Assembly: GCA_009930275.1 (NCBI GenBank)
Contig: RZYP01000117.1
Location: 1-6,491, forward strand
DNA length: 6,491 nucleotides
Source: Negativicutes bacterium
GTDB taxonomy: Bacteria > Bacillota_C > Negativicutes > Acidaminococcales > Acidaminococcaceae
Reading direction: 5' to 3'
A program made the position numbers and the translations under genes. The notes beneath the pieces are model-generated. The model did not search any database and was not told where the DNA came from. It saw only the letters and a list, made by a program, of their open reading frames with translations. Positions 1 to 6,491 of the stretch are shown one piece after another (the first letter of the stretch is position 1; the number at the start of each line of letters is the position of its first letter).

Positions 1-86
1 GGCGTAAGATTATCCTGGTGCCCCGTGGCAAAAAATACGACGTATTATGCGAGAAGGTGGAAGCACTTGTTAATTCTGGGAATTGA
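1..86 (+). CDS. tsaE: TsaE C-terminal fragment (t6A biosynthesis ATPase), 5' end outside window
   Basis: Partial gene: codons are read from base 3 and end at a TGA at 84-86, giving 27 visible residues that begin RKIILVPRGKKYDVL. The pattern of a short beta strand, then a Gly followed by an aromatic residue and a terminal helix, is what the end of TsaE (YjeE/YdiB family) looks like. The gene sits directly before tsaB, as in many Bacillota. TsaE is the P-loop ATPase that partners TsaB-TsaD in t6A37 tRNA modification; its Walker motifs would be upstream and cannot be seen. The reading frame overlaps the proposed tsaB start by 20 bases, which suggests translational coupling. The identification rests on a short tail plus context, so it is good but not certain. 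Confidence 0.75.
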   Translation, partial: RKIILVPRGKKYDVLCEKVEALVNSGN

Positions 87-762
87 TACAGCAACAAAGG
101 TATGTACGGTATCGCTTTGCAGGGATACTGAACCCGTTGCCGAGTATGCAATAAACGCGGGCATGACTCATTCTGAAGGACTGTTGCCGCAACTGGTGCA
201 GCTTTTTGAGCGAGCAAAAATAAAAAAGAGTGAGATCGACTTAATTGCAATAAGTATCGGGCCGGGTTCTTTTACGGGCCTGCGCATTGGGCTTGCAACC
301 GCTGAGGCCATGGCTTATTGTTGGCAGATACCTATTTGCGGAGTTGATACCTTAAAGGCTATGGTCTATAATTTGCCGGTTGACGATATTGTTCTTGCTC
401 CTGTGTTAGATGCGCAGAAGGGCAATTACTATCTGGCGCTTTATCAATGGCAGAAGGGAGAGCTGCTTGAACTTGAAAAGGTTACCGTTGTCTCTCGGGA
501 AGAATTACTTGCCCGCCTGGGGGCTTGCGAAAAGCCGGTAATGCTGTTAGGCGAGTGCGCGAAATTGGCAAAAGAAAATTTGCCGCCGAATGTACGCCTG
601 GCCCCGTTACAGGTACGCATGCCAAAAGCGTCCTCCGTCGCGCTTTTGGGACTTGACGGCTACAACAAAGGCGAGAAAAAAGATATTTTTGAGTTAAATC
701 TTCATTATATTAGAAGATCGGAAGCAGAAGAATTATGGGAAAAACGCCAGAAGAAGCTCTAA
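67..762 (+). CDS. tsaB: TsaB, tRNA threonylcarbamoyladenosine biosynthesis protein (TsaD partner)
   Basis: This 231-residue ASKHA-fold protein is the non-catalytic partner of TsaD in the complex that transfers the threonylcarbamoyl group to A37 of ANN-reading tRNAs in the cytoplasm. Visible family signatures are LGIDTAT at residues 4-10, HSEGLLP at 35-41, the GPGSFTGLRIG loop at 65-75, DAQKGNYY near 115-122 and the terminal YIRRSEAE segment near 214-221. The frame is open from a GTG at 25, but the TTG at 67 is chosen because AAGGTGG (54-60) lies 6 bases before it and the protein then starts right at the first beta strand, as in homologues. Starting at 25 would add a 14-residue basic extension without family support. 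It overlaps tsaE by 20 bases and rimI by 28. It lacks the metal-binding histidines of TsaD, which is normal for TsaB. Confidence 0.94.
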   Translation: MLILGIDTATKVCTVSLCRDTEPVAEYAINAGMTHSEGLLPQLVQLFERAKIKKSEIDLIAISIGPGSFTGLRIGLATAEAMAYCWQIPICGVDTLKAMVYNLPVDDIVLAPVLDAQKGNYYLALYQWQKGELLELEKVTVVSREELLARLGACEKPVMLLGECAKLAKENLPPNVRLAPLQVRMPKASSVALLGLDGYNKGEKKDIFELNLHYIRRSEAEELWEKRQKKL

Positions 763-1193
763 CGTCAAGGAATATGTCAGCCGCGGACCTAAAAGCTGTG
801 CAAACCATAGAGCAGAATTCCTTTCATGACAGTTGGACTTATGAAACCTGGTTGAGCGAACTAAATAGCAATATGGCCAGGTATATAGTTTTGGAGAAAG
901 ATGTCGCAGTCATAGCCTTTGCAGGTTATTGGCTTATTGCCGGTGAGGCACAGGTTACGAGGGTAGCAGTTGTGCCGGCAGAAAGAGGAAAGGGCTTTGG
1001 CAAAATTATTACTGAAGCTTTGCTTGAAGCTGCCTGGCAGGACGGTGCAACGGCCATAACGCTGGAGGTCAGACAAAGTAATGCTGCGGCTCTGAAAGTT
1101 TACGCAGATGCTGGCTTCGTCAGTTCCGGTATAAGACCGGGTTACTATCAGGATAACAATGAAGATGCCATTATTATGTGGCTTTATCGTTAG
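735..1193 (+). CDS. rimI: RimI-family GNAT N-alpha-acetyltransferase
   Basis: This 152-residue single-domain GNAT enzyme transfers acetyl from acetyl-CoA to a protein N-terminus; the classical E. coli substrate is ribosomal protein S18. Visible features are the acetyl-CoA pyrophosphate loop RGKGFG at residues 84-89, LEVRQSN at 110-116, VYADAGF at 122-128, GYY at 136-138 and the EDAIIM ending. E111 and Y123 align with the E. coli RimI catalytic Glu103 and Tyr115. The ATG at 735 is preferred because residues 9-19 supply the expected first strand (ALTSRNMSAAD), which the internal ATG at 774 would delete. The ribosome site AGAAG (726-730) is weak, so translation probably relies on coupling to tsaB, which it overlaps by 28 bases. 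Genes of this family commonly sit between tsaB and tsaD in Bacillota. The actual substrate in this organism cannot be deduced. Confidence 0.93.
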   Translation: MGKTPEEALTSRNMSAADLKAVQTIEQNSFHDSWTYETWLSELNSNMARYIVLEKDVAVIAFAGYWLIAGEAQVTRVAVVPAERGKGFGKIITEALLEAAWQDGATAITLEVRQSNAAALKVYADAGFVSSGIRPGYYQDNNEDAIIMWLYR

Positions 1194-1209
1194 GAAATAG
1201 GTGGAGTTA

Positions 1210-2226
1210 ATGGAGAAAAAAGATATTTATATTTTAGGAATTGAGAGCAGTTGCGATGAAACTGCCGCCGCCGTTGTCAAAAACGGCCGGGAGATTTTAT
1301 CTAACATAATATCGTCGCAAGTGCCTATACATAGAAAGTTCGGCGGCGTCGTGCCGGAAATCGCTTCACGCAAGCACATCGAGAAAGTGCTGCCGGTGAT
1401 TGATGAGGCTTTAAAGCAGGCTGGTCTTGGTATAGACGATATCGACGGTATTGCCGTTACCTACGGGCCAGGTTTGGTGGGAGCACTTTTAGTGGGCTTA
1501 TCAGCAGCTAAGGCGCTGGCTTTTGCCTTGGATAAACCGCTCATAGGCGTAAATCATCTTGAGGGGCATGTCTTTGCCAATTTCCTGGTTGATGAAGAAC
1601 TGGAACCTCCTTTCATGGCGTTGGTTGTTTCCGGAGGCCATACTGCTTTGATGAAGGTTAAGGATTTTAACAGCTTTGAGCTTCTGGGGCAGACCAAGGA
1701 CGATGCGGCAGGGGAAGCCTTTGACAAAATCGCGCGTGTGATGGGCCTTCAATATCCGGGTGGCCCGGAAATAGAAATATTAGCTAAAGACGGCAACCCA
1801 GCCGCCATTGACTTTCCAAGGGCCTTAATGGACCAAACCTATAATTTTAGTTTTAGCGGCCTGAAGTCAGCAGTAATTAATTATATTCATAATGAAAAAC
1901 AAGCGGAACGAAGTATAAACCGCGCCGATGTTGCGGCTAGCTTCCAGACAGCTATTGTGGACGTTCTGGTGAAAAAAAGCGTGAGGGCACTGCTGGAAAG
2001 TGGTTTAAAAACAATCGTTCTGGCAGGCGGTGTTTCCGCCAATAAAGTTTTACAAAAGGAATTGGCTGCGGCTGTTGGTAACATAGGTGCCAGGCTAGTA
2101 CACCCCAAACCGGTTCTTTGCACAGATAATGCAGTGATGATTGCCTGTCGCGGTTATTACAAGTATCGGAACAATGAATTCAGCGGCATGGATTTGAATG
2201 CCGATCCGTCTTTGAAACTGGGATAA
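1210..2226 (+). CDS. tsaD: TsaD, tRNA N6-adenosine threonylcarbamoyltransferase
   Basis: This is the catalytic subunit that transfers the threonylcarbamoyl moiety of threonylcarbamoyl-AMP to N6 of A37 in ANN-decoding tRNAs. It is 338 residues long, the normal size for bacterial TsaD (formerly Gcp/YgjD, once misannotated as O-sialoglycoprotein endopeptidase). Motifs in order are [10 protein letters not shown] near 6-15, metal-binding HLEGH at 116-120, SGGHT at 141-145, GEAFDKIAR at 168-176, FSGLK at 215-219, GGVSANK at 273-279 and TDNAVMIA with the metal-ligand Asp at 306. The ATG at 1210 is favoured over the in-frame GTG at 1201 because AGGTGGAG (1199-1206) is the ribosome site and contains that GTG. 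It follows rimI by 16 bases and is the last gene of the tsaE-tsaB-rimI-tsaD operon. No frameshift or missing motif is seen. Confidence 0.98.
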   Translation: MEKKDIYILGIESSCDETAAAVVKNGREILSNIISSQVPIHRKFGGVVPEIASRKHIEKVLPVIDEALKQAGLGIDDIDGIAVTYGPGLVGALLVGLSAAKALAFALDKPLIGVNHLEGHVFANFLVDEELEPPFMALVVSGGHTALMKVKDFNSFELLGQTKDDAAGEAFDKIARVMGLQYPGGPEIEILAKDGNPAAIDFPRALMDQTYNFSFSGLKSAVINYIHNEKQAERSINRADVAASFQTAIVDVLVKKSVRALLESGLKTIVLAGGVSANKVLQKELAAAVGNIGARLVHPKPVLCTDNAVMIACRGYYKYRNNEFSGMDLNADPSLKLG

Positions 2227-2235
2227 TATTTTACT

Positions 2236-2269
2236 CACAATGACAGCGTAGAAAATTGCGTCAATTGTG
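2236..2269 (+). other. Imperfect inverted repeat (hairpin) downstream of tsaD
   Basis: The left arm, CACAAT-GAC-A-GC (2236-2247), can pair with the right arm, GC-GTC-A-ATTGTG (2258-2269). This gives 11 base pairs with one bulged A on each side and a 10-base loop. No run of T follows (the next bases are GATAAGTCTG), so it is a poor intrinsic terminator candidate. It may instead stabilise the 3' end of the tsa operon message. Its right arm overlaps the first perfect DnaA box, so the symmetry may equally be a protein-binding feature or chance. Confidence 0.35.
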
Positions 2270-2274
2270 GATAA
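2266..2274 (-). promoter_or_regulatory. Perfect DnaA box 1
   Basis: The + strand reads TGTGGATAA, the exact complement of the DnaA nonamer TTATCCACA, so the box is oriented on the minus strand. It is one of two identical perfect copies in this short gap. The 9/9 match is visible directly; binding by DnaA is an inference. Confidence 0.6.
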
Positions 2275-2307
2275 GTCTGAAGAATGGCTTAAATACTGTG
2301 TTTTTAT

Positions 2308-2316
2308 TGTTGGTAA
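2308..2316 (-). promoter_or_regulatory. Degenerate DnaA-box-like site (7 of 9)
   Basis: The + strand reads TGTTGGTAA, matching the TGTGGATAA complement of the DnaA nonamer at 7 of 9 positions. On its own a 7/9 match is expected by chance in a gap this size. It is listed because it has the same orientation as the two perfect boxes and starts 42 bp after the first and 21 bp before the second, multiples of about 10.5 bp. Confidence 0.25.
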
Positions 2317-2338
2317 GTTGTGTGCTATTGTGGATAAA
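2310..2338 (+). promoter_or_regulatory. Possible sigma-A promoter for the kinase-regulator pair
   Basis: TTGGTA (2310-2315) and GATAAA (2333-2338) are separated by 17 bases and match the -35 and -10 consensus at 4 of 6 each. If real, the -10 element lies inside the second perfect DnaA box, so DnaA binding would be expected to repress. The match is moderate and AT-rich gaps yield such pairs by chance; the kinase could also be transcribed by readthrough from tsaD. Confidence 0.25.
2329..2337 (-). promoter_or_regulatory. Perfect DnaA box 2
   Basis: A second exact TGTGGATAA on the + strand, the complement of TTATCCACA. It begins 63 bp after the first perfect box, six turns at 10.5 bp per turn, so both boxes face the same side of the helix. 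It lies 63 bases upstream of the kinase start codon. Confidence 0.6.
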
Positions 2339-2400
2339 ACCGTGACTAGCAGGGTATTGATGAAAATTCAGAAAATTATAGGCGCAATTGCGGAGGTATT

Positions 2401-3795
2401 ATGGCGAAAAGTTTCTTGAGTAAAGAACAAGTAAATCTCCTGAGTGCTTGTATGGCCGGCGCCAATCTGGCAGCGGATATTGCTCATGCCCATGTGTATA
2501 TTTATGTGCGCGACGAAGACCCCAAATACATCAACGTTTATGGGCAGGCGCTGCCCCTCAAGGAATTCGTCACGCATTCGGCGAGTGTGGCTGGTCGTAA
2601 GCTTCGCCTGGCGGAGGAACCTCTGGTTGGCAGGGCATTGCAAAGCGGCATGATTGTTTCCGGTAAAAGGGAAAGTCTGCTGGGCAGTTTTGCCAAAATA
2701 AAAATTTTCCCCCTTCTTGATTCACGGCGCCGTTGTTTTGCGGTTGCCGCGTTTGAAAAAAATGCCGAAAACGAAGAGAAGAGTGACGAAGACATCTTCA
2801 TTGACACGGCGATGACACTGATGCAGAATTTTGAACAGAGATTCGCGACGCAGGCCAATTATAGAAGGCTTTCTCCCAGTGATGGCATCATGATAGTGGA
2901 TAAGGACAAAATTATTATTGCTGCCAATAATACCGCGCGGCACATCTTTTCAGTTATCGGCGTACCAAAGCCGGTAGGACTGCGTACAAACAGCAAGCAG
3001 ATAAACTGGCCCTTGGTCGGAATGGTCCTCAAAGCAGGAATGGCGGAGAGTAAAGAGCTTAAAAAACAGGGATTGCTGCTGGCCTTGAGAGTGCTCCCAC
3101 TGACACCGAAGCAGGACACCCAAGCCGCCATAGCCATTTTGACCGATATTACCGAGTTGAAGAAAAAAGAAGAAGAGCTCTTGGTAAAATCAGCAGTAAT
3201 CAAAGAAATTCATCACCGCGTCAAAAACAACCTGCAGACTATTGCCAGCTTGCTGCGCATGCAGACCAGGCGGACCGAAGACGGCAAAACTAAAGATATC
3301 CTGAGAGACATTATTGGCAGGATAAACAGTATAGCTCTCGTGCATGAAGCACTGTCGCAGCAGGACAGTGAGGTGGTCAATGTGGCGGAAGTTGCCGAAC
3401 GCATCTACCACGCAATTTTGGCAGGGATGGTGATGCCTGAATTCGAGCTGGAGTCGGATTTTGCAGCCGATGACATTTCAATGCCGTCGGAACAGGCCAC
3501 GGCCGTGGGGCTGATTCTCAATGAATTGCTGCAAAACGCGTTAGAACACGGTTTTGAAAACCGTACCCAAGGCAAATTAACTGTTTCGCTCAAGGCTAAG
3601 ACTGAAAGCTATTGCTTAGAAATTACCGACGACGGCGTAGGCTTGCCACCGGGATTTGATATTAGGAAGACCAATAGTTTGGGTCTCAAAATCATTCAAA
3701 CGATGACCGAATCAGATTTGCACGGCACCTTTGAATTGCTGCCGTTGGAAAAAGGGACGCTGGCCCGTGTGGAAGTGCCGATAAGGAGAGAGTGA
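2401..3795 (+). CDS. pdtaS: PdtaS/EutW-type cytosolic sensor histidine kinase
   Basis: This 464-residue kinase has no signal peptide or membrane segment, so it should act in the cytoplasm. Domain order: an N-terminal GAF-like H_kinase_N sensory region (about 1-150), a PAS region (about 155-255, from SPSDGIMIVDKDK to ILTDITELKKK), a HisKA_2 dimerisation/phosphoacceptor helix with EIHHRVKNNLQT (269-280; H271 or H272 is the phosphorylated His), and a HATPase domain with N-box NELLQNALEHGF (374-385), G1 box DDGVGLP (410-416) and SLGLKII (426-432). The layout and the segment around the His match mycobacterial PdtaS closely, with Enterococcus EutW as another relative. The start is fixed by GGAGG at 2392-2396. 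The gene ends 4 bases before its cognate ANTAR regulator, so the two are surely co-expressed. Relatives are reported to sense ethanolamine, or c-di-GMP, copper or nitric oxide; the signal here is unknown. Confidence 0.95.
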   Translation: MAKSFLSKEQVNLLSACMAGANLAADIAHAHVYIYVRDEDPKYINVYGQALPLKEFVTHSASVAGRKLRLAEEPLVGRALQSGMIVSGKRESLLGSFAKIKIFPLLDSRRRCFAVAAFEKNAENEEKSDEDIFIDTAMTLMQNFEQRFATQANYRRLSPSDGIMIVDKDKIIIAANNTARHIFSVIGVPKPVGLRTNSKQINWPLVGMVLKAGMAESKELKKQGLLLALRVLPLTPKQDTQAAIAILTDITELKKKEEELLVKSAVIKEIHHRVKNNLQTIASLLRMQTRRTEDGKTKDILRDIIGRINSIALVHEALSQQDSEVVNVAEVAERIYHAILAGMVMPEFELESDFAADDISMPSEQATAVGLILNELLQNALEHGFENRTQGKLTVSLKAKTESYCLEITDDGVGLPPGFDIRKTNSLGLKIIQTMTESDLHGTFELLPLEKGTLARVEVPIRRE

Positions 3796-3799
3796 TATT

Positions 3800-4381
3800 A
3801 TGGACAAAATGAGGGTTATAGTAGCCGATGATGAAACAATTATCCGTTTAGACATTAAAGAGATGCTGACGGAAGCAGGGCATAATGTCGTTGCTGAAGC
3901 CGCGGACGGCGAAGAAGCGGTAAGACTGGCAAGCGAACTGAAACCGGACTTGGTGATAATGGATGTGAAGATGCCAAAAATGGACGGTATTACGGCGGCC
4001 AGACTTATCAATGATAAGCATATAGCGCCGGTATTGCTGCTGACAGCTTACAGCCAGGCCGACCTTGTAGAAAAAGCCAAAGAATCCGGCGTACTTGCTT
4101 ACCTGGTCAAACCTATAAGAGAGGAACAGCTCTTTCCTGCTATTGAGATTGCCCGTTCGCGTTTCGCCGAAATCAAGACGCTCGGTGAAGAATTGGATTA
4201 TCTGAAGGAGAGCCTGGAAACCAGAAAGCTGTTAGACAGAGCCAAAGGCATATTGATGGCGGCTCACGGCTTTACCGAGGCCGAAGCCTATCGGAAGATG
4301 CAGCAATATAGTATGAACCAGCGCACGACGCTGAAGGAATTAGCGGAAGCGATTATAGCTTCCGCTGCTAAACGCAAATAA
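3800..4381 (+). CDS. pdtaR: PdtaR/EutV-type response regulator with ANTAR RNA-binding output domain
   Basis: This 193-residue regulator has two domains. The receiver (about 4-120) has the acidic pair D10/D11, the phosphoacceptor D55 in MDVKMP, T82 and K104 in the LVKP switch, all intact. A linker helix (about 120-140) leads to the ANTAR domain (about 138-188), recognisable by RKLLDRAKGILM, FTEAEAYRKMQQ and RTTLKELAEAII. ANTAR proteins dimerise on phosphorylation and bind paired hairpins in nascent mRNA, preventing formation of an intrinsic terminator, so this protein should control genes by antitermination and not by DNA binding. The phosphodonor is almost certainly the kinase encoded immediately upstream. 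AAGGAGA (3783-3789), lying within the last codons of the kinase gene, is the ribosome site, 10 bases before the ATG. The gene is the last of its unit and is followed by a strong terminator. Confidence 0.96.
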   Translation: MDKMRVIVADDETIIRLDIKEMLTEAGHNVVAEAADGEEAVRLASELKPDLVIMDVKMPKMDGITAARLINDKHIAPVLLLTAYSQADLVEKAKESGVLAYLVKPIREEQLFPAIEIARSRFAEIKTLGEELDYLKESLETRKLLDRAKGILMAAHGFTEAEAYRKMQQYSMNQRTTLKELAEAIIASAAKRK

Positions 4382-4386
4382 TTGAG

Positions 4387-4428
4387 CAAGCCTTTTCTAA
4401 TTTTTTTATGAAAAGGCTTGATTTTTTT
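4387..4428 (+). terminator. Rho-independent terminator after the response regulator gene
   Basis: An 11-base perfect stem, CAAGCCTTTTC (4387-4397) with GAAAAGGCTTG (4410-4420), encloses a 12-base T-rich loop and is followed by A and seven T residues (4421-4428). It begins 5 bases after the regulator stop codon. It has no T-tract on the other strand, so it works in one direction only. It separates the two-component unit from groESL. Confidence 0.93.
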
Positions 4429-4446
4429 CTAGAAAATGATTATCAT
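4418..4446 (+). promoter_or_regulatory. Sigma-A-type promoter of groESL
   Basis: TTGATT (-35, 4418-4423) and TATCAT (-10, 4441-4446) are separated by exactly 17 bases, matching consensus at 4/6 and 5/6. Transcription would begin around 4453, a few bases before the CIRCE operator, which is the usual geometry for HrcA repression. The -35 shares its first three bases with the end of the upstream terminator stem. An alternative -10, GATAAT at 4448-4453, lacks a good -35 at normal spacing. Confidence 0.65.
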
Positions 4447-4457
4447 AGATAATGTAA

Positions 4458-4484
4458 TTAGCACTCAGACAAACGGAGTGCTAA
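4458..4484 (+). promoter_or_regulatory. CIRCE operator (HrcA binding site) of groESL
   Basis: A perfect 9-9-9 CIRCE element: TTAGCACTC, a nine-base spacer, then GAGTGCTAA. HrcA, whose folding depends on GroEL, binds this inverted repeat and represses chaperonin transcription until unfolded proteins titrate GroEL after heat or other stress. The operator lies just downstream of the predicted start site and 49 bases upstream of the groES ATG, so it is also in the 5' untranslated RNA, where CIRCE can affect message stability. Confidence 0.98.
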
Positions 4485-4533
4485 CAAAATAAATATTACA
4501 AAATTATATAGGTATTGAAAGGGGATTGTAAGA

Positions 4534-4821
4534 ATGTTAAAACCATTAGCAGACCACATTATTGTCGAAGCAGTCGTGAAAGAAGAAAAAACCTCCAGCG
4601 GTATCTTCCTGCCGGATACGGCAGCAAAAGAAAAACCACAGACTGGTAAAGTAATTGCCGTAGGTAAAGGCAAAGTTTTGGATAATGGCACCCGTGTAGA
4701 ACCTGAAGTTAAAGTTGGCGAAGTAGTCGTTTTCGCGAAATACTCCGGCACTGAAGTCAAAGTTGATGAAAAAGAATATTTGATTCTCAGCGAACGCGAC
4801 ATTTTGGCAGTAGTAGAATAA
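4534..4821 (+). CDS. groES: GroES, 10 kDa co-chaperonin
   Basis: This 95-residue protein has the standard length for GroES, which forms a seven-membered lid on the GroEL ring and releases substrate into the closed folding chamber. Signatures are [11 protein letters not shown] at residues 2-12, the mobile loop [12 protein letters not shown] (about 17-28) whose IFL tripeptide docks on Gro[11 protein letters not shown] at 38-46, the roof-loop region around 50-60, [12 protein letters not shown] at 65-76, and [13 protein letters not shown] at the end. The ribosome site GAAAGGGG (4517-4524) precedes the ATG by 9 bases. It is the first gene of the CIRCE-controlled operon, with groEL 56 bases downstream and no terminator between. 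Codon choice is biased (GAA, AAA, GTA, CGT), fitting high expression. Confidence 0.98.
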   Translation: MLKPLADHIIVEAVVKEEKTSSGIFLPDTAAKEKPQTGKVIAVGKGKVLDNGTRVEPEVKVGEVVVFAKYSGTEVKVDEKEYLILSERDILAVVE

Positions 4822-4838
4822 GAAAAACATTTTTTTAA

Positions 4839-6491
<1,653 letters not shown>

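Larger units (their letters stand above)
2227..2400. other. Intergenic region between tsaD and the histidine kinase gene
   Basis: A 174-base AT-rich gap with no convincing gene. It holds two perfect DnaA-box nonamers (2266-2274 and 2329-2337), two degenerate ones (2231-2239 on the minus strand and 2308-2316), an imperfect hairpin at 2236-2269, a possible promoter around 2310-2338, and the kinase ribosome binding site GGAGG at 2392-2396, four bases before the ATG at 2401. No clear rho-independent terminator with a T-tract follows tsaD, so readthrough from the tsa operon into the kinase gene is possible. Confidence 0.8.

Noticed and set aside
25..66. GTG at 25 as the tsaB start
   Set aside because: It has no good ribosome site, adds a basic extension absent from the family, and would overlap tsaE by over 60 bases; AAGGTGG at 54-60 points to TTG 67.
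774..776. Internal ATG at 774 as the rimI start
   Set aside because: AAGGA lies only two bases upstream, too close, and starting here would remove the first beta strand of the GNAT fold.
1201..1209. GTG at 1201 as the tsaD start
   Set aside because: This GTG is part of the AGGTGGAG ribosome site that serves ATG 1210; homologues begin close to the [10 protein letters not shown] motif.
2895..2903. AGTGGATAA inside the kinase gene, an 8/9 DnaA-box match
   Set aside because: It lies within codons for the conserved PAS segment IVDKDK and is over 550 bp from the box cluster. A single 8/9 match in 6.5 kb is expected by chance.
4431..4453. Fur/PerR-like sequence and small inverted repeat (ATTATC-ATA-GATAAT) in the groESL promoter
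   Set aside because: Two hexamers resemble GATAAT, but the third is poor (about 13 of 19 against the Fur consensus). AT-rich promoter sequence explains it, and CIRCE already accounts for the regulation.

Overview
The window reads as chromosomal DNA from a Gram-positive-type bacterium of the phylum Bacillota. Three observations support this. The order tsaE-tsaB-rimI-tsaD with groES-groEL a short way downstream resembles the Bacillus subtilis ydiB-ydiC-ydiD-ydiE...groESL neighbourhood. The chaperonin operon carries a perfect CIRCE operator, the HrcA binding site. Shine-Dalgarno sequences are strong and one gene probably starts at TTG. The GroES/GroEL sequences and the moderate base composition would fit an anaerobic clostridial or Negativicutes-type lineage, but that finer placement is an impression, not a demonstration. 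All genes lie on the + strand.

Region 1 (1-2226) is a tightly packed tRNA-modification operon. It holds the C-terminal tail of TsaE, complete TsaB, the GNAT acetyltransferase RimI, and complete TsaD. TsaE/TsaB/TsaD, with TsaC/Sua5 encoded elsewhere, make N6-threonylcarbamoyladenosine (t6A) at position 37 of ANN-decoding tRNAs. The first three genes overlap each other by 20 and 28 bases, and tsaD starts 16 bases after rimI.

Region 2 (2227-2400) is a 174-base gap with no convincing gene. It holds two perfect DnaA-box nonamers in the same orientation exactly 63 bp apart, a degenerate box between them in the same helical phase, and an imperfect hairpin that overlaps the first perfect box. This is the most unexpected signal in the window.

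Region 3 (2401-4381) encodes a soluble two-component pair: a PdtaS/EutW-type histidine kinase (N-terminal GAF-like domain, PAS, HisKA_2, HATPase) and a PdtaR/EutV-type response regulator (receiver plus ANTAR RNA-binding domain). Such regulators act by transcription antitermination on RNA, not by binding promoters. No obvious ANTAR target RNA is visible here, so the regulon lies elsewhere or is unrecognised. The pair ends in a strong intrinsic terminator (4387-4428).

Region 4 (4418-6491) is the heat-shock chaperonin operon: a sigma-A-like promoter whose -35 hexamer overlaps the last bases of the upstream terminator, the CIRCE operator, groES, and groEL. groEL is cut by the window edge within its Gly/Met-rich tail, so only a few residues and the stop are missing.

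All gene families are known ones. I see no mobile element, CRISPR array, tRNA or rRNA, and no clear evidence of a wholly new system. The points worth following are the phased DnaA boxes and the orphan RNA-binding two-component pair between two housekeeping operons.
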